The notes below the pieces were generated by a model. The model was given only the letters and a program-made list of their open reading frames with translations. It had not been told where the DNA came from and ran no database searches. A stretch of 23,682 nucleotides of DNA from Sergeia podlipaevii (taxonomy: Eukaryota; Euglenozoa; Kinetoplastea; Trypanosomatida; Trypanosomatidae), in NCBI GenBank assembly GCA_030849805.1, contig JASANZ010001907.1, positions 1-23,682 of the forward strand, given 5' to 3'. Below, in pieces: positions 8,977 to 17,488 of this stretch. Made by a program: the position numbers and the translations under genes. How positions within the stretch are numbered: position 1 is the first letter of the stretch; each line of letters starts with the position of its first letter.

Positions 8977-10455
8977 CTAAGCCTGCTGCGACTGTGACGG
9001 CATCAGTTCCTCCTGAGTAGTAATAGAGGGGCCCACCTGCACCTGCAATTCCTCTATTGGGGCCTCCTCTCCCTCTTCTGAAACGAGTGGATGAAAATCT
9101 GCCTCGTCGGCGCCTTCTTCACTGGACAGCGTATCAATAATCGTCAACACCGACGCCCCTTGAATGCTAGCTGCAAACTGAAGCGGTGGCACCGGGGCAG
9201 GCCAGTGCGCCTGATGCACGAGTGTATTTCCTTTTCTAAATGTGATGATCGCCCCGAGCGCACCACTACTCGCTAGCAGCACCTCCGCTGAAGACACCCC
9301 GCTCGGAAGCGGGAGAAGCGACTGCCCTTCCCCCACCACCTCCTCCACCTCTTCATCCCCCGCGGCAACAGCTGCGAGAGCGGGGGAAGTGGCAAAGTGG
9401 CTCGCAGCATCCGCGGGGCTGCTGCTAGTGCCAGGCTCGCGTCTCCCTAAGCTCATTCGCCCCCCGCTGGCGTGATGACGGCGGCCCGCAGCACGTGCAT
9501 CTTCCTCCTCCTTCTGGCCTCCTCCACCGCCGCCTTCTTCCTCCTCCTCAGCGTCACTTACTGCTGGCACTGGGCACACATACTCAGGTCCATTCACGTA
9601 CTGCACGCGGATCGTGACAGTATTCTGAATGGTATAGGTCTCTCCAGGAGTGAAGAGGCGCTCGTTCTCGGTATAGGTGCGCACCAGTTCGCCGGTGTTG
9701 CAGTAACTCACGCTGTTGCGCTGCTGAAAGAGGGGCTCGTTGTCCTTCACCTCCTCCCCTAGGGCAATCACGCCCACTGCAATCAACTCGCACTTATCGA
9801 CGCGAAATACAATGGTGTGAGTTTGGCGAGAGGAAAGGGGTTCAGAGCCGCAGATGCCAACAATAGTGGCCGTGGAGAACTCACTGCCGTCCTCGTTCAC
9901 CCCAGGGCCTTTGGTGAAGCGCCACTGCTTCGGGGTGTTGAGTCCGATTTCTGTCTTGAGACTACTCAGATCGTAGTAGAGCGCGTCCTCAGCCAACAGA
10001 TGCAGATCTCCTGACTTGGTGGAGAAGCCATACCCACGCAAGTAATTGATAATACTCGTGAAATTAACAGGGTCGCGGTCAATGAAGGGGTGCCCGTCCT
10101 TATCCCGTGGAAAGTCGGCAAAATCGTCATCAAGCCACTGCAGAAATCTCGATGGCATCGCGCGCAGCGTCTCAGCAAGTGTTGTGATGGTAGTGCCCCC
10201 AACGTTGAGAACCACCAGACCTTCCCTCACGCCCGCGGATGTCCCTGTGCTGCTGCCACTACTAGGGCTACGGTCGCAGCTAGCGGCAGCTGCGGTGGTG
10301 CCAGCGGCAGAGAGAGAGGCGGACATGCTAGAGCCCTGTCCAGCGTCACCTGCGCTTTCACCCTGTGAAGAGGATGTTCGAGGCCCTGCACGACCCCCTG
10401 ACGTTATCTCTGTCCTTTGCCGCTTTAACGAACGCGATGAGGAAGATGATCTCAT
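8977..10455 (-). CDS. KCTD-type BTB/POZ protein with a split SPRY-like domain
   Basis: Encodes 492 residues. Residues 1-78 are Ser/Gly/Ala-rich and disordered with a basic LKRQR patch. Residues 79-173 form a T1/KCTD-type BTB domain: LVVLNVGGTTITTLAETLRA, FIDRDPVNFTSIINYLRGYG and LAEDALYYDL, the classic order for this fold, which oligomerises and often recruits Cullin-3. Residues about 195-297 are beta-rich (TIVFRVDKCELIAVGVI, SYCNTGELV, FTPGETYTI), reminiscent of SPRY/B30.2 strands. A Glu/Gly/Ala-rich insert follows (300-396), then GAIITFRKGNTLVHQAHW and LQFAASIQGASVLTII (401-440), which resemble the closing SPRY strands. The BTB call is secure; the SPRY reading is inference. No membrane segment is present, so it is not a channel. 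The ATG at 10455 is the first after the inferred acceptor; the open frame above it starts only at a GTG and is hydrophobic AT-rich sequence. Confidence 0.88.
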   Translation of the reverse strand: MRSSSSSRSLKRQRTEITSGGRAGPRTSSSQGESAGDAGQGSSMSASLSAAGTTAAAASCDRSPSSGSSTGTSAGVREGLVVLNVGGTTITTLAETLRAMPSRFLQWLDDDFADFPRDKDGHPFIDRDPVNFTSIINYLRGYGFSTKSGDLHLLAEDALYYDLSSLKTEIGLNTPKQWRFTKGPGVNEDGSEFSTATIVGICGSEPLSSRQTHTIVFRVDKCELIAVGVIALGEEVKDNEPLFQQRNSVSYCNTGELVRTYTENERLFTPGETYTIQNTVTIRVQYVNGPEYVCPVPAVSDAEEEEEGGGGGGQKEEEDARAAGRRHHASGGRMSLGRREPGTSSSPADAASHFATSPALAAVAAGDEEVEEVVGEGQSLLPLPSGVSSAEVLLASSGALGAIITFRKGNTLVHQAHWPAPVPPLQFAASIQGASVLTIIDTLSSEEGADEADFHPLVSEEGEEAPIEELQVQVGPSITTQEELMPSQSQQA

Positions 10456-11117
10456 ATATATATGCAAACAAATAAATATAATAGATAAAAAAAAACAATA
10501 ACAGGAAAAGCACAAAATCTGGAGGAAAAAAAACAGCTCTATACTATAAGCAAATGTATATGCGCGTGTGTATATATGAACAAATTTAATAAGTAGCAAG
10601 TGGTGCGGTGCAATCTCCGACAGCACGACCTCTCTTCACGCGAAACCGGATACTAATATGTATTGTGGGGCACAGCTAAAGTCTGATACCTAGGAGTTAG
10701 CAAAAGAAAAAAAAAGCCAACTTATTCCAAAAAGAGTGCGTAGCACCACACATAATAGAAAACAAGTGAAAAATAAAATAAAAGAAAATAGCGTTAGAAC
10801 AACAAAGAAAGAAGCTGAAAAATCCTCTCCAAGTGAACAAAAGAAAAAGTAGACCTCCACAGCAAATGGCTATATTCATAAGTGTCGGTTGAATAGATGA
10901 TGGGCTTGAACTGTTTTGTTTTTGGTTGTACGCATGTTGATATCTGAAAAAAAAGAAAAAAAAATAGTCCACGTGAGCAACGCCACAGACGCAAAGGGAA
11001 AAAAAAAAGTGAGAAAGACTCATTTTTCCAACGGCTCTCTTCAATCCGCTTCAAAGAAAGAAAGGAACAAAATGCGGCTTTCACCACGTTCCGTCAAGAT
11101 TCAATAATGACTAGGAG
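10456..11117. other. Intergenic region between the HROB-like and BTB genes
   Basis: About 660 bases: the BTB leader and acceptor at its left end, then AT-rich sequence with A-runs near 10707, 10948, 10957 and 10999. No gene is supported; the 97-115-residue minus-strand frames here are phenylalanine-rich translations of T-tracts. Confidence 0.5.
10519..10533 (-). promoter_or_regulatory. Predicted trans-splice acceptor for the BTB protein mRNA
   Basis: On the minus strand an eight-T run plus CCTCC ends in CAG, with AG at 10520-10519. The leader is about 63 nt, contains a second T-run but no AG or ATG before the start codon, so the ATG at 10455 is the first available. Confidence 0.6.
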
Positions 11118-11831
11118 TTACAGATTGTCAGCAAGTTCTAGGCAATCCTCATCGTCGTCCATCCCATCATCATTGGTTGGCACAGCATAGTGCGGCAATG
11201 GCGCTTGACACGCGGCAGCAGATGGGCAACTATGTGCAATTCCCATTTCAGTGCCCGCACGCACATCAGAAGGCTCATCTCTTCGCAAATCACCAAAGAC
11301 GTTTGCCGCAGTACTACTAGGAAACGCCCCCGATGGCATCCCACCGAGAAGAGATAGAGAATCCTTACTGAGCCGGCCCTTGTGTACAGCAGCAGCAGCG
11401 TGCAAATCCATCTCGTGACTGGCTCGTTCAGTCGGCTTCTTCTCGTGTGAGCTCTGAGGCTCTGGCACGGGTGGCTGCTCCCCAGGCAACATGAGACCGC
11501 TAAGATTCTCCAGGCAGGCAATCAGCACTGGAGGAATCGTGCTACTTGACACCAGGGCAGTGATGTTAGTGAAAAAGAGCAACGCTCCGGATGACAAGAC
11601 GTCCGGGTATTGACTCGTAATATCACCATGCACGGCGCAGAAGCACGTGGCACCGCTGCCATCGCGAAGTACAATGGTCGAGTCCGCAGAGCTCTCTGTC
11701 TCCACACGTAATACAATGCCGCCGCAGCACGGAATCTTCTGCGAGCGTGGGAACTTATCCAACTCACTTAGAGAAGTGAGGCGGAGGCCGTGTTGCTTGG
11801 CTTGATCTTCCAGCAGTTTCTGATACTCCAT
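11118..11831 (-). CDS. OB-fold protein resembling HROB (MCM8IP) domain
   Basis: Encodes 237 residues. Residues about 32-115 have the strand and spacing pattern of a single OB-fold: KIPCCGGIVLRVE, STIVLRDGSGATCFCAVHGD, LSSGALLFFTNITALVSSS and PVLIACLENLSGLM. The LRDGSG..CAVH block, the GALLFF.NI block and the C-terminal I..LENLSGL block resemble the HROB OB domain (LKDP.G...GTVH, GSVLLLK.I.VF, L.VT..NLV.I). In animals HROB binds single-stranded DNA and recruits MCM8-MCM9 during recombination repair. Residues 118-237 look disordered, Ser/Ala/Pro-rich and end with an acidic stretch MDDDEDCLELAD, a form that often serves as a protein-docking tail. HROB in animals is longer with the OB domain at the C-terminal end; here it is N-terminal, so orthology is uncertain and another OB-fold family is possible. 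The start ATG at 11831 is the first after the inferred acceptor. Confidence 0.8.
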   Translation of the reverse strand: MEYQKLLEDQAKQHGLRLTSLSELDKFPRSQKIPCCGGIVLRVETESSADSTIVLRDGSGATCFCAVHGDITSQYPDVLSSGALLFFTNITALVSSSTIPPVLIACLENLSGLMLPGEQPPVPEPQSSHEKKPTERASHEMDLHAAAAVHKGRLSKDSLSLLGGMPSGAFPSSTAANVFGDLRRDEPSDVRAGTEMGIAHSCPSAAACQAPLPHYAVPTNDDGMDDDEDCLELADNL

Positions 11832-11880
11832 TTTATCTATATAACGCCAGCAGTAGCTACAGAAAGCCTACAAAGGCACT

Positions 11881-11907
11881 CTGATAGAAAAAGAAAGAGG
11901 GGGGGAA
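11881..11907 (-). promoter_or_regulatory. Predicted trans-splice acceptor for the OB-fold protein mRNA
   Basis: A C-run and C/T-rich tract on the minus strand (11907-11886) ends in ATCAG, AG at 11882-11881, followed by a 49-nt leader free of ATG before the start at 11831. Confidence 0.6.
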
Positions 11908-12407
11908 TGTGATGTGCGTCTCTGTGTGAGTGAAAAGGCACAAGAATTATTTTTTTCGAGAGGAAGTTTGCCTAAAGTTAAAAAAAACTCTTTTAAAATC
12001 TTTCCTGCTTTCCTCCTCAGTACAAACCCAGCCAATGTGTGCCTTGCAATTATATTGTATACATGTAAAGTGAATTCAGATGAATCGGGAATAGACGGGG
12101 GATAAAGAAAAAAAGTTAAAATTTAAAAAAAGCGTGTGTGTGTACCTTAAATTCGTTAATCTCCAGAAACAAAGGTGTGCGTGTGTGTGCAGGTGACAAA
12201 GTAGTGCTCAACTAGCGACTGCATCATGTATACAGAGAGCAACATACAGATTTAGCGTGCAAGGAAACAAACAATTATCAATAAAACACAGCTATTGCGC
12301 AACAGCAAAAAAAAAAAAATGAGCTACCGATACGCCCCTTCTCACCGTCTTCGCTCAACTCGCAAGTATTCCCAACGCATATGTTTAAGAACTATATAGA
12401 AGTTCGC

Positions 12408-12432
12408 ATATATATATATATATATATATATA
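12408..12432. repeat. (AT)n microsatellite
   Basis: An uninterrupted AT/TA dinucleotide run of 25 bases, the longest in the window. Confidence 0.9.
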
Positions 12433-12692
12433 GGGCATCTAACAAGACACGTCAGCTGACGCTCGTCTTCGCACGTATATAAGGTAGAGGGACAAAATAG
12501 TGTTGACAACAATCAAGAATTGTGCAAAGAAAAAAAAAAATTACATTAGGACGAATCAATTTATTCCGCACCACCGCTGTGGGCTCGCACATGTGTAGAC
12601 ACGCCATGACCACTGCAACTTCAAACATTAGAATATAAAAGCCTGAAGACTGCCCTTTTAAAAAAATATATAACTATAGTGACGCAAATCCG

Positions 12693-12709
12693 TCTCTCTC
12701 TCTCTCTCT
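12693..12709. repeat. (TC)n microsatellite
   Basis: A perfect TC dinucleotide run about 60 bases beyond the VMP1 stop codon. It reads as (GA)n on the transcript strand. Confidence 0.85.
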
Positions 12710-12766
12710 GGGCATCTCCATTTTATTTTCTAATCCCCTGTGTATAAAGTGCGAGTGTCATCGTCC

Positions 12767-14686
12767 TCACAAAGAAGAAGCAGAGTAGGTATAGAAGACA
12801 GCCGCAATCATAGCCATGCGCATTGCCCACAGCTGCCAACGGTTCAGCGAACCGTTGTTTGTGAGACACGTGCATAGGAAATGGTGAAGCAGCACAGAAA
12901 GCGTAACTGTGATGATAAATGGACTGCGCGACGCCAAGGCACACACCGCGACGAGCATGCCTCCCGCAATCCAACCAACAGAATGGCGAGCATGTGCTGG
13001 AGTAGTAAACGAAGGATATGTGCTGCAGCAGGTTGTTGTAGCTTCGCAGCCGTGGCTCCTATCTTGGCTGCTGCTAGAACGCAGTGCGGGAAGGTAGCTG
13101 TACCACTTTGGCATGAAAATGGAAGAAACTTGAGAACGAGCCGTTGCTATCACCTGTTCAAGCTCACCATCTCCTACATCAGCACACTTGGCAATACGGC
13201 CGTTACTAGTGCGAGTGTTCTTGCTGCTGCTACCTGGCTCAGCGAGAATCTCCGCCACTCGGTCCAGTACAACAGCGTCGCGGCGCTCCTGCTCTGCCAC
13301 GGCAAATGTCTCCACAATAGACTTGAGAAAATACGTCACCGCTGCCACCATCAGCCACCCCATGAGGGCTACCAGCGGAGACTCGGCATTGCCAGCTCCA
13401 GTCTCCTGATCATCCATTAGTGCAGTGTTACCTGAGCGTGCGCGGCTGGCGATGCTCTCACGGGCCTGCACAACGCCATTCACTGTCTTCTGCACGACGG
13501 AATCAACCATTGAGCTGGAAGGTAGCAGTTTGGCTACCACTGCGCCAGCGCGATGAGTCACCTGCTCAATATTGTCGCCAGAGAAGAGCGCTACGAAGAA
13601 AACAGCCTGGAGATTGACCTTGATAAAGGCTTTGCCGATGAGAGTTGCACCAAAGAAAGTCCAGAAAGGCATCAGGAACTGCCCACACGCCATACCGCAG
13701 AGGTCAAACGCCATGTTGGGCCATGCGGAGAGAAGCAAGATTGCCCAAAACCCATGGGCTTTGATCTTCGCCAACGTCCAATCTTTGCCGCGATTGAGCA
13801 AGTCGTACGAAGAAGTCTCAGAGAGCTCCGCCTGCTGCTTGCCTTGAAGCGCGGCTGCATAGCTAAGCGCGTAAGGTGGGATCTCTCCGAGTGCAGTACC
13901 CGCACCCCACAAAACGCACGCTGGCACAACCATGAGAATACGTGTCAGCATAGAAACCCCAGCAGTGGCCACGGCATTGCCAGGCGTCTCTGGCGCCACA
14001 CACACAAACACGCGGTCGCTCGGCCCATAAAAGGGATTTGTAGGATACGTCCAGAAAGCTGTATTGCCGCAGGAGTCCGCCGCAGCGCAGGTGAGATAAA
14101 TGTGAGGAAAAAGAAAGAGCAGGCCAGAGTGCATGCCAGTGCCGAGTCCCACCGACGACAGCACACCAAGACCTACCCAGTACACTGCATCGGCTAAGAG
14201 GAACTCCACCTCACGCCACCAGCCATGACTAAAGTACGCATCTTGGCGATACGTATCGGAAGCTGCGCTCCACCACTTGGCAAACACTGCACGATCCAGC
14301 TTCAACTGGCCAGAAGGAAGCGCGCGGGCTGCGGCTTCACCAAGTCTAGGCCTCCCCAGTGTGTCTGCGTAGTACGCCTCTAGCTCAGCCGCGGTCACAA
14401 CGCCATCGCGGTTGGTGTCAAGGGTGGCGAAAACGGTATCGGTGAAAGAAGGCACAAGAAAGCGTGAGATGAAAAGCAGCACACACAGCAATGGCAACAG
14501 CACGCGTCGTACGGCAGGATGCCGCACAGTGCGCACAGCAGCATCCCGTACGCTAAGGACCAAAGCGCTGGCACACAAGTGCACGGTTTGCAGTGGCCGA
14601 CGAGTGAGGCACAGGTCAGCGTGACCACCCTCCAGCAACACCCTCGCACGATTCACGAGCTCATCATGGCTCAAATTTTCTGGCAT
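12767..14686 (-). CDS. VMP1: VMP1-family (VTT domain) membrane protein with an EF-hand
   Basis: Encodes 639 residues. VMP1 is an ER lipid scramblase needed for autophagosome formation and lipid-droplet and lipoprotein handling in other eukaryotes. The core at about 165-370 is clearly VMP1: VYWVGLGVLSSVGLGTGMH (168-186), FPHIYLTC (193-200), LWGAGTALGEIPPYALS (259-275), WPNMAFDLCGMACGQFLMPFW (322-342) and TLIGKAFIKVNLQAVFF (348-364). An N-terminal TM (about 61-79) is followed by a canonical EF-hand loop DTNRDGVVTAAE (90-101) with acidic ligands at positions 1, 3 (Asn), 5 and 12. The C-terminal 260 residues add TM segments near 440-460 and 570-639 separated by a polar Ser-rich stretch. Usual VMP1 is about 400 residues, so this one is extended at the C terminus. 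The start is the ATG at 14686; the frame above it begins at a TTG and lies within the acceptor's polypyrimidine tract. Confidence 0.92.
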   Translation of the reverse strand: MPENLSHDELVNRARVLLEGGHADLCLTRRPLQTVHLCASALVLSVRDAAVRTVRHPAVRRVLLPLLCVLLFISRFLVPSFTDTVFATLDTNRDGVVTAAELEAYYADTLGRPRLGEAAARALPSGQLKLDRAVFAKWWSAASDTYRQDAYFSHGWWREVEFLLADAVYWVGLGVLSSVGLGTGMHSGLLFLFPHIYLTCAAADSCGNTAFWTYPTNPFYGPSDRVFVCVAPETPGNAVATAGVSMLTRILMVVPACVLWGAGTALGEIPPYALSYAAALQGKQQAELSETSSYDLLNRGKDWTLAKIKAHGFWAILLLSAWPNMAFDLCGMACGQFLMPFWTFFGATLIGKAFIKVNLQAVFFVALFSGDNIEQVTHRAGAVVAKLLPSSSMVDSVVQKTVNGVVQARESIASRARSGNTALMDDQETGAGNAESPLVALMGWLMVAAVTYFLKSIVETFAVAEQERRDAVVLDRVAEILAEPGSSSKNTRTSNGRIAKCADVGDGELEQVIATARSQVSSIFMPKWYSYLPALRSSSSQDRSHGCEATTTCCSTYPSFTTPAHARHSVGWIAGGMLVAVCALASRSPFIITVTLSVLLHHFLCTCLTNNGSLNRWQLWAMRMAMIAAVFYTYSASSL

Positions 14687-15859
14687 TAAGTCTGCAACGG
14701 GTGAAAAAAAAGAAAATGTGAACAATTTGATATAGTTGTGCTTCGTGTCGCTAACTGGTATGGTATAAGAAGAATATTTGTCGTATTCTATGGTTCTCTG
14801 ATTTGCGTGCGTGTTCTCCCTAATATATGTCTAGGTTAGAGAGATACCTTGAGAGAAAGAATCTGATTGAGATAAAAAAAAACACTTCTTTAACTAATCT
14901 TGAGATAATAAAAAAAATTCTCAGCAAAAGCGCACCAGTCGTGCCAAAAAAAAAAAAGAAAGCGTCTAGTGTTTCTAGTAAAATTTATTTTAAAAAATCT
15001 TCAGCTGCAGTTTGACTCGAAAGGCTCAATCCCTCAAGTTTACAAAGAACAGATCCCGTTCAGCTGTTCCGCTGCACACACACACACCCTTTCTTGATAA
15101 TTACAAGGCAGCAAAAACAACAAGAGCAAATCAAAAGGGAAAAAGTAAAAGTAATCTTAGGGGTGGGGATAACAATATCAATGGTACTACAGGAAGTGCC
15201 AAACATGCAAAAAGATTAGAACTTCTGAGAAGCTTCTCTCTCTTTCTAGAGCATTATTGCACCCACTAACACGTCATCAACTACGATGGGCACTACAGAC
15301 AGCCACGTGACAAAAAAAAAATGTTTGTAATATACTTATCATTTTTTGTTGTTACTATTAAAAATCTTTAAAAAGAAACTGAGGGACTTGCAGCGGCTTA
15401 CAACAGAAACAAAAGCTAAGAGGCGTGCATACCTACATACGGACACAGGCAGGCAATTGTTCATTAGGCAATTGTTCCTTTTCTTCTAAAGCCATAACTG
15501 TATTTTCGCCCGTTACTCGACTAGGGGAAGGGGGGAGGGAAAAACGGAATGAAAGAGGTTGAAGAGAGTTAATACTCCACCCTCTTTATTAATGCGCGCG
15601 CACCATTTCTCCAACCTCTCCGTAATGTATCTCCCTCCCTCCCTTTTTGTGTTTTGTCACGCACATACGTCACAAATTTAGTAGTTAAAAAGTTGCGCAA
15701 CAGCAACCGCAAAAAAAAAGAGAGAGAGAAACAAAAACAAAAACAACAGCAGCCATCAAAGCAGTACATGCATGAAAAGAAAGGTGATTGAACTTTGTAA
15801 AGACAGAACAAAAACGTGAGTATCAACACGAGCACTCGCCACATAATTCCGCTGCTGTC
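14687..15859. other. Intergenic region between UTP3 and VMP1
   Basis: About 1170 bases. The left end carries the VMP1 acceptor. The rest is AT-rich with A-runs at about 14873, 14908, 14946, 15312-15321 (followed by TG) and 15710, a CA stretch near 15073 and a short direct repeat, CAATTGTTC at about 15456 and 15469. A 62-codon plus-strand frame at 14827-15015 begins with ATG but is lysine-rich from A-runs, opposes the transcription direction and is not accepted. No gene is supported. Confidence 0.5.
14692..14716 (-). promoter_or_regulatory. Predicted trans-splice acceptor for VMP1 mRNA
   Basis: A textbook acceptor on the minus strand: a T-rich tract (14716-14703), then CACCCGTTGCAG with AG at 14693-14692. 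The ATG at 14686 follows after about 5 nt, so this site fixes the start codon. Confidence 0.7.
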
Positions 15860-17488
15860 TTATTGCAGAGCACGACTGCGGATGACACCAGCCTTGATAG
15901 AGCGCACACCCACAAAACCACCTTCCGGCTCTGGCTGGTGTTCGCGAGACTGTGCCTTGTGCACCTGCATGCCACGCTCGTACTTGCGGCGCTGCGCCAC
16001 ACGCGGATTCTTGCGATCCTTCGGGCGTGACTTGGTGAGACCGCGATGAGACTCGATCTTCTTGCCCACCTTGCGCCTGTCCACCTCCTCCGCGACGAAC
16101 TTCTCGCGCGGTGCGGCGGCCTGCTCGGCCTGCTCGCGCTTGCGTTCCGCCTCCTCTTCCCAAAGATCGTCATACTCCTCATCGTCCTCGCCGTCGTTGC
16201 CGTCCATTTCATCTCCTTCGCCAAGACTAACCATGTCGTCCTCATCCTCATCGTCAAGCGCGTCCTCGTCATCCTCGTAGACTACGGCAGAAGACTTGCT
16301 CTTCTTCTCCTCACGGGCGCGACGCAGTTCGTCCACGGTACGCTGGTGTTTGCGCAGGGCATCCATGAGCGTCATGCCGCCCTCGTCGTCTTCCTCTCCA
16401 GTAGCGGCCTTGCCAGTGGGCCCGCCGGTAAGCTTGGAGAAGTACTGATCCTCGTCCTCCTGATAGCTGAGAGGAGCCACAGCAGCGCTGAGGGAGTTAA
16501 GCGTAGATGCCTTCTTGGTGCGTACGCGCGTCATCGCTGACTGCTCCTCCTTCTCTAGCTCCTCCGCCTCGCGCTGCAACTCCAGCTGGCGCCGCCGCTC
16601 GCGAGCCTCGGTGTTCTCGGCAGTACGTGTCGCCTGATATGTACCACCCTCGTTCTCGTTCACCGGGCGTAGATCGTTGATTTGAGCGGCGGTGGCACTC
16701 TTGCCACTCAGCAGACGATTCAGAGAGTACTGCAGTTTCTCCTCAAGCGGCCACATCTTCTCCAGGTAGACGCGGATCTCCACTAAGTTGTCCACAACGG
16801 GGTGGCCCGCGACCTTCTTACCCTCTGCCTTGAGAAGCAGATAAAAGGTCACGTGCATGCAGTAGCTGAGCATCAGTTGTACCTTAGTTTCTAGAAAGGA
16901 GACGAGATTCTTGTCCGCCTCGGGGACCTTGCGCTCATACAGCAGCTCGTGCAGCGGCTTCGCAAGCTCCTTCACCTCTGCAAGGTACTTCTTGAGGTCG
17001 TCTAGCATCTTGAGCAGCTCAGGAGACTCCTTCTTGAAGATAGCAAGCCTCTCGCTGGTTGAGAGGGCAGCAAAGTCACGCTCCACCGCCTCGATCACTG
17101 GCGCGGCATCCAGTGTCTCTGCTGCAGCAGCGGACTTCTTCTTCTTGGCAGCCTTCACCGCCCCCAATGACACGCCAGCAACAGCGAAATCATCCTCTGT
17201 GGCCTGCTTGCGCATGCCCTTCTCTGTCGCCACGGCCATCTCCTCCTCCTCCGCGTAACCTCCATGCTCGTCATCACCGTAGCCGTCCAGCCGATGAGCA
17301 TCAGTGGGGAGTACTGCCTGCAAGTCATCCTCACCACGAGATGCCTTTGCGCCGCGACGACGGTTGTGCACGACGTCCTCCTCGGTATGTGTTGTGAGGT
17401 CAAAGCCATCGACATCAAGGTCAAGGTTCTCCACAATAGTGTTGTCTTCGCGCTTGAAGCGCTTTTTGCCGACTACTTTTCTTACCAT
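15860..17488 (-). CDS. UTP3: UTP3/SAS10 SSU-processome protein
   Basis: Encodes 542 residues. UTP3 (SAS10) is a nucleolar component of the small-subunit processome that acts on 18S pre-rRNA. The Sas10/Utp3 domain is at about 155-262: SPELLKMLDDL, then LSYCMHVTFYLLLKAEGKK, GHPVVDNLVEIRVYLEKMWPL and LQYSLNRLL. The C-terminal Sas10 domain at about 480-542 contains GLTKSRPKDRKNPRVAQRRKY and ends GGFVGVRSIKAGVIRSRALQ, matching the family's RNPRVK.R.KY and GI...V..S pattern; this separates it from LCP5/neuroguidin, which shares only the first domain. Between them lie charged coiled-coil segments and an acidic stretch (about 405-450) rich in Asp/Glu. The N terminus is basic (MVRKVVGKKRFKR). The ATG at 17488 is the first after a clear acceptor. 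Neighbours are unrelated in function. Confidence 0.92.
   Translation of the reverse strand: MVRKVVGKKRFKREDNTIVENLDLDVDGFDLTTHTEEDVVHNRRRGAKASRGEDDLQAVLPTDAHRLDGYGDDEHGGYAEEEEMAVATEKGMRKQATEDDFAVAGVSLGAVKAAKKKKSAAAAETLDAAPVIEAVERDFAALSTSERLAIFKKESPELLKMLDDLKKYLAEVKELAKPLHELLYERKVPEADKNLVSFLETKVQLMLSYCMHVTFYLLLKAEGKKVAGHPVVDNLVEIRVYLEKMWPLEEKLQYSLNRLLSGKSATAAQINDLRPVNENEGGTYQATRTAENTEARERRRQLELQREAEELEKEEQSAMTRVRTKKASTLNSLSAAVAPLSYQEDEDQYFSKLTGGPTGKAATGEEDDEGGMTLMDALRKHQRTVDELRRAREEKKSKSSAVVYEDDEDALDDEDEDDMVSLGEGDEMDGNDGEDDEEYDDLWEEEAERKREQAEQAAAPREKFVAEEVDRRKVGKKIESHRGLTKSRPKDRKNPRVAQRRKYERGMQVHKAQSREHQPEPEGGFVGVRSIKAGVIRSRALQ

Larger units (their letters stand above)
11832..12766. other. Intergenic region between VMP1 and the OB-fold gene
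   Basis: About 935 bases without a supported gene. Seen: GT-rich stretches near 12131-12190, an A-run followed by TG at 12307-12321, a (TA)n microsatellite at 12408-12432, an 11-A run at 12530-12540 and a (TC)n run at 12693-12709. The part nearest VMP1 is probably its 3' UTR. Confidence 0.5.

Noticed and set aside
10456..10626. N-terminal extension of the BTB frame with a hydrophobic stretch
   Set aside because: It begins with GTG and spans the predicted splice acceptor. The apparent membrane segment is translated T-tract, so the protein should not be called a channel.
13553..14197. Plus-strand open frame of 214 codons
   Set aside because: It is antisense to the VMP1 core, with no recognisable domain.
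14827..15015. Plus-strand ATG frame of 62 codons, lysine-rich
   Set aside because: It opposes the direction of the whole unit and owes its lysines to A-runs; there is no polypyrimidine tract in the right orientation.
16046..16540. Plus-strand open frame of 164 codons
   Set aside because: It lies wholly antisense to UTP3, whose domains are clear; leucine/valine-rich content is the complement of Glu/Asp/Arg codons.
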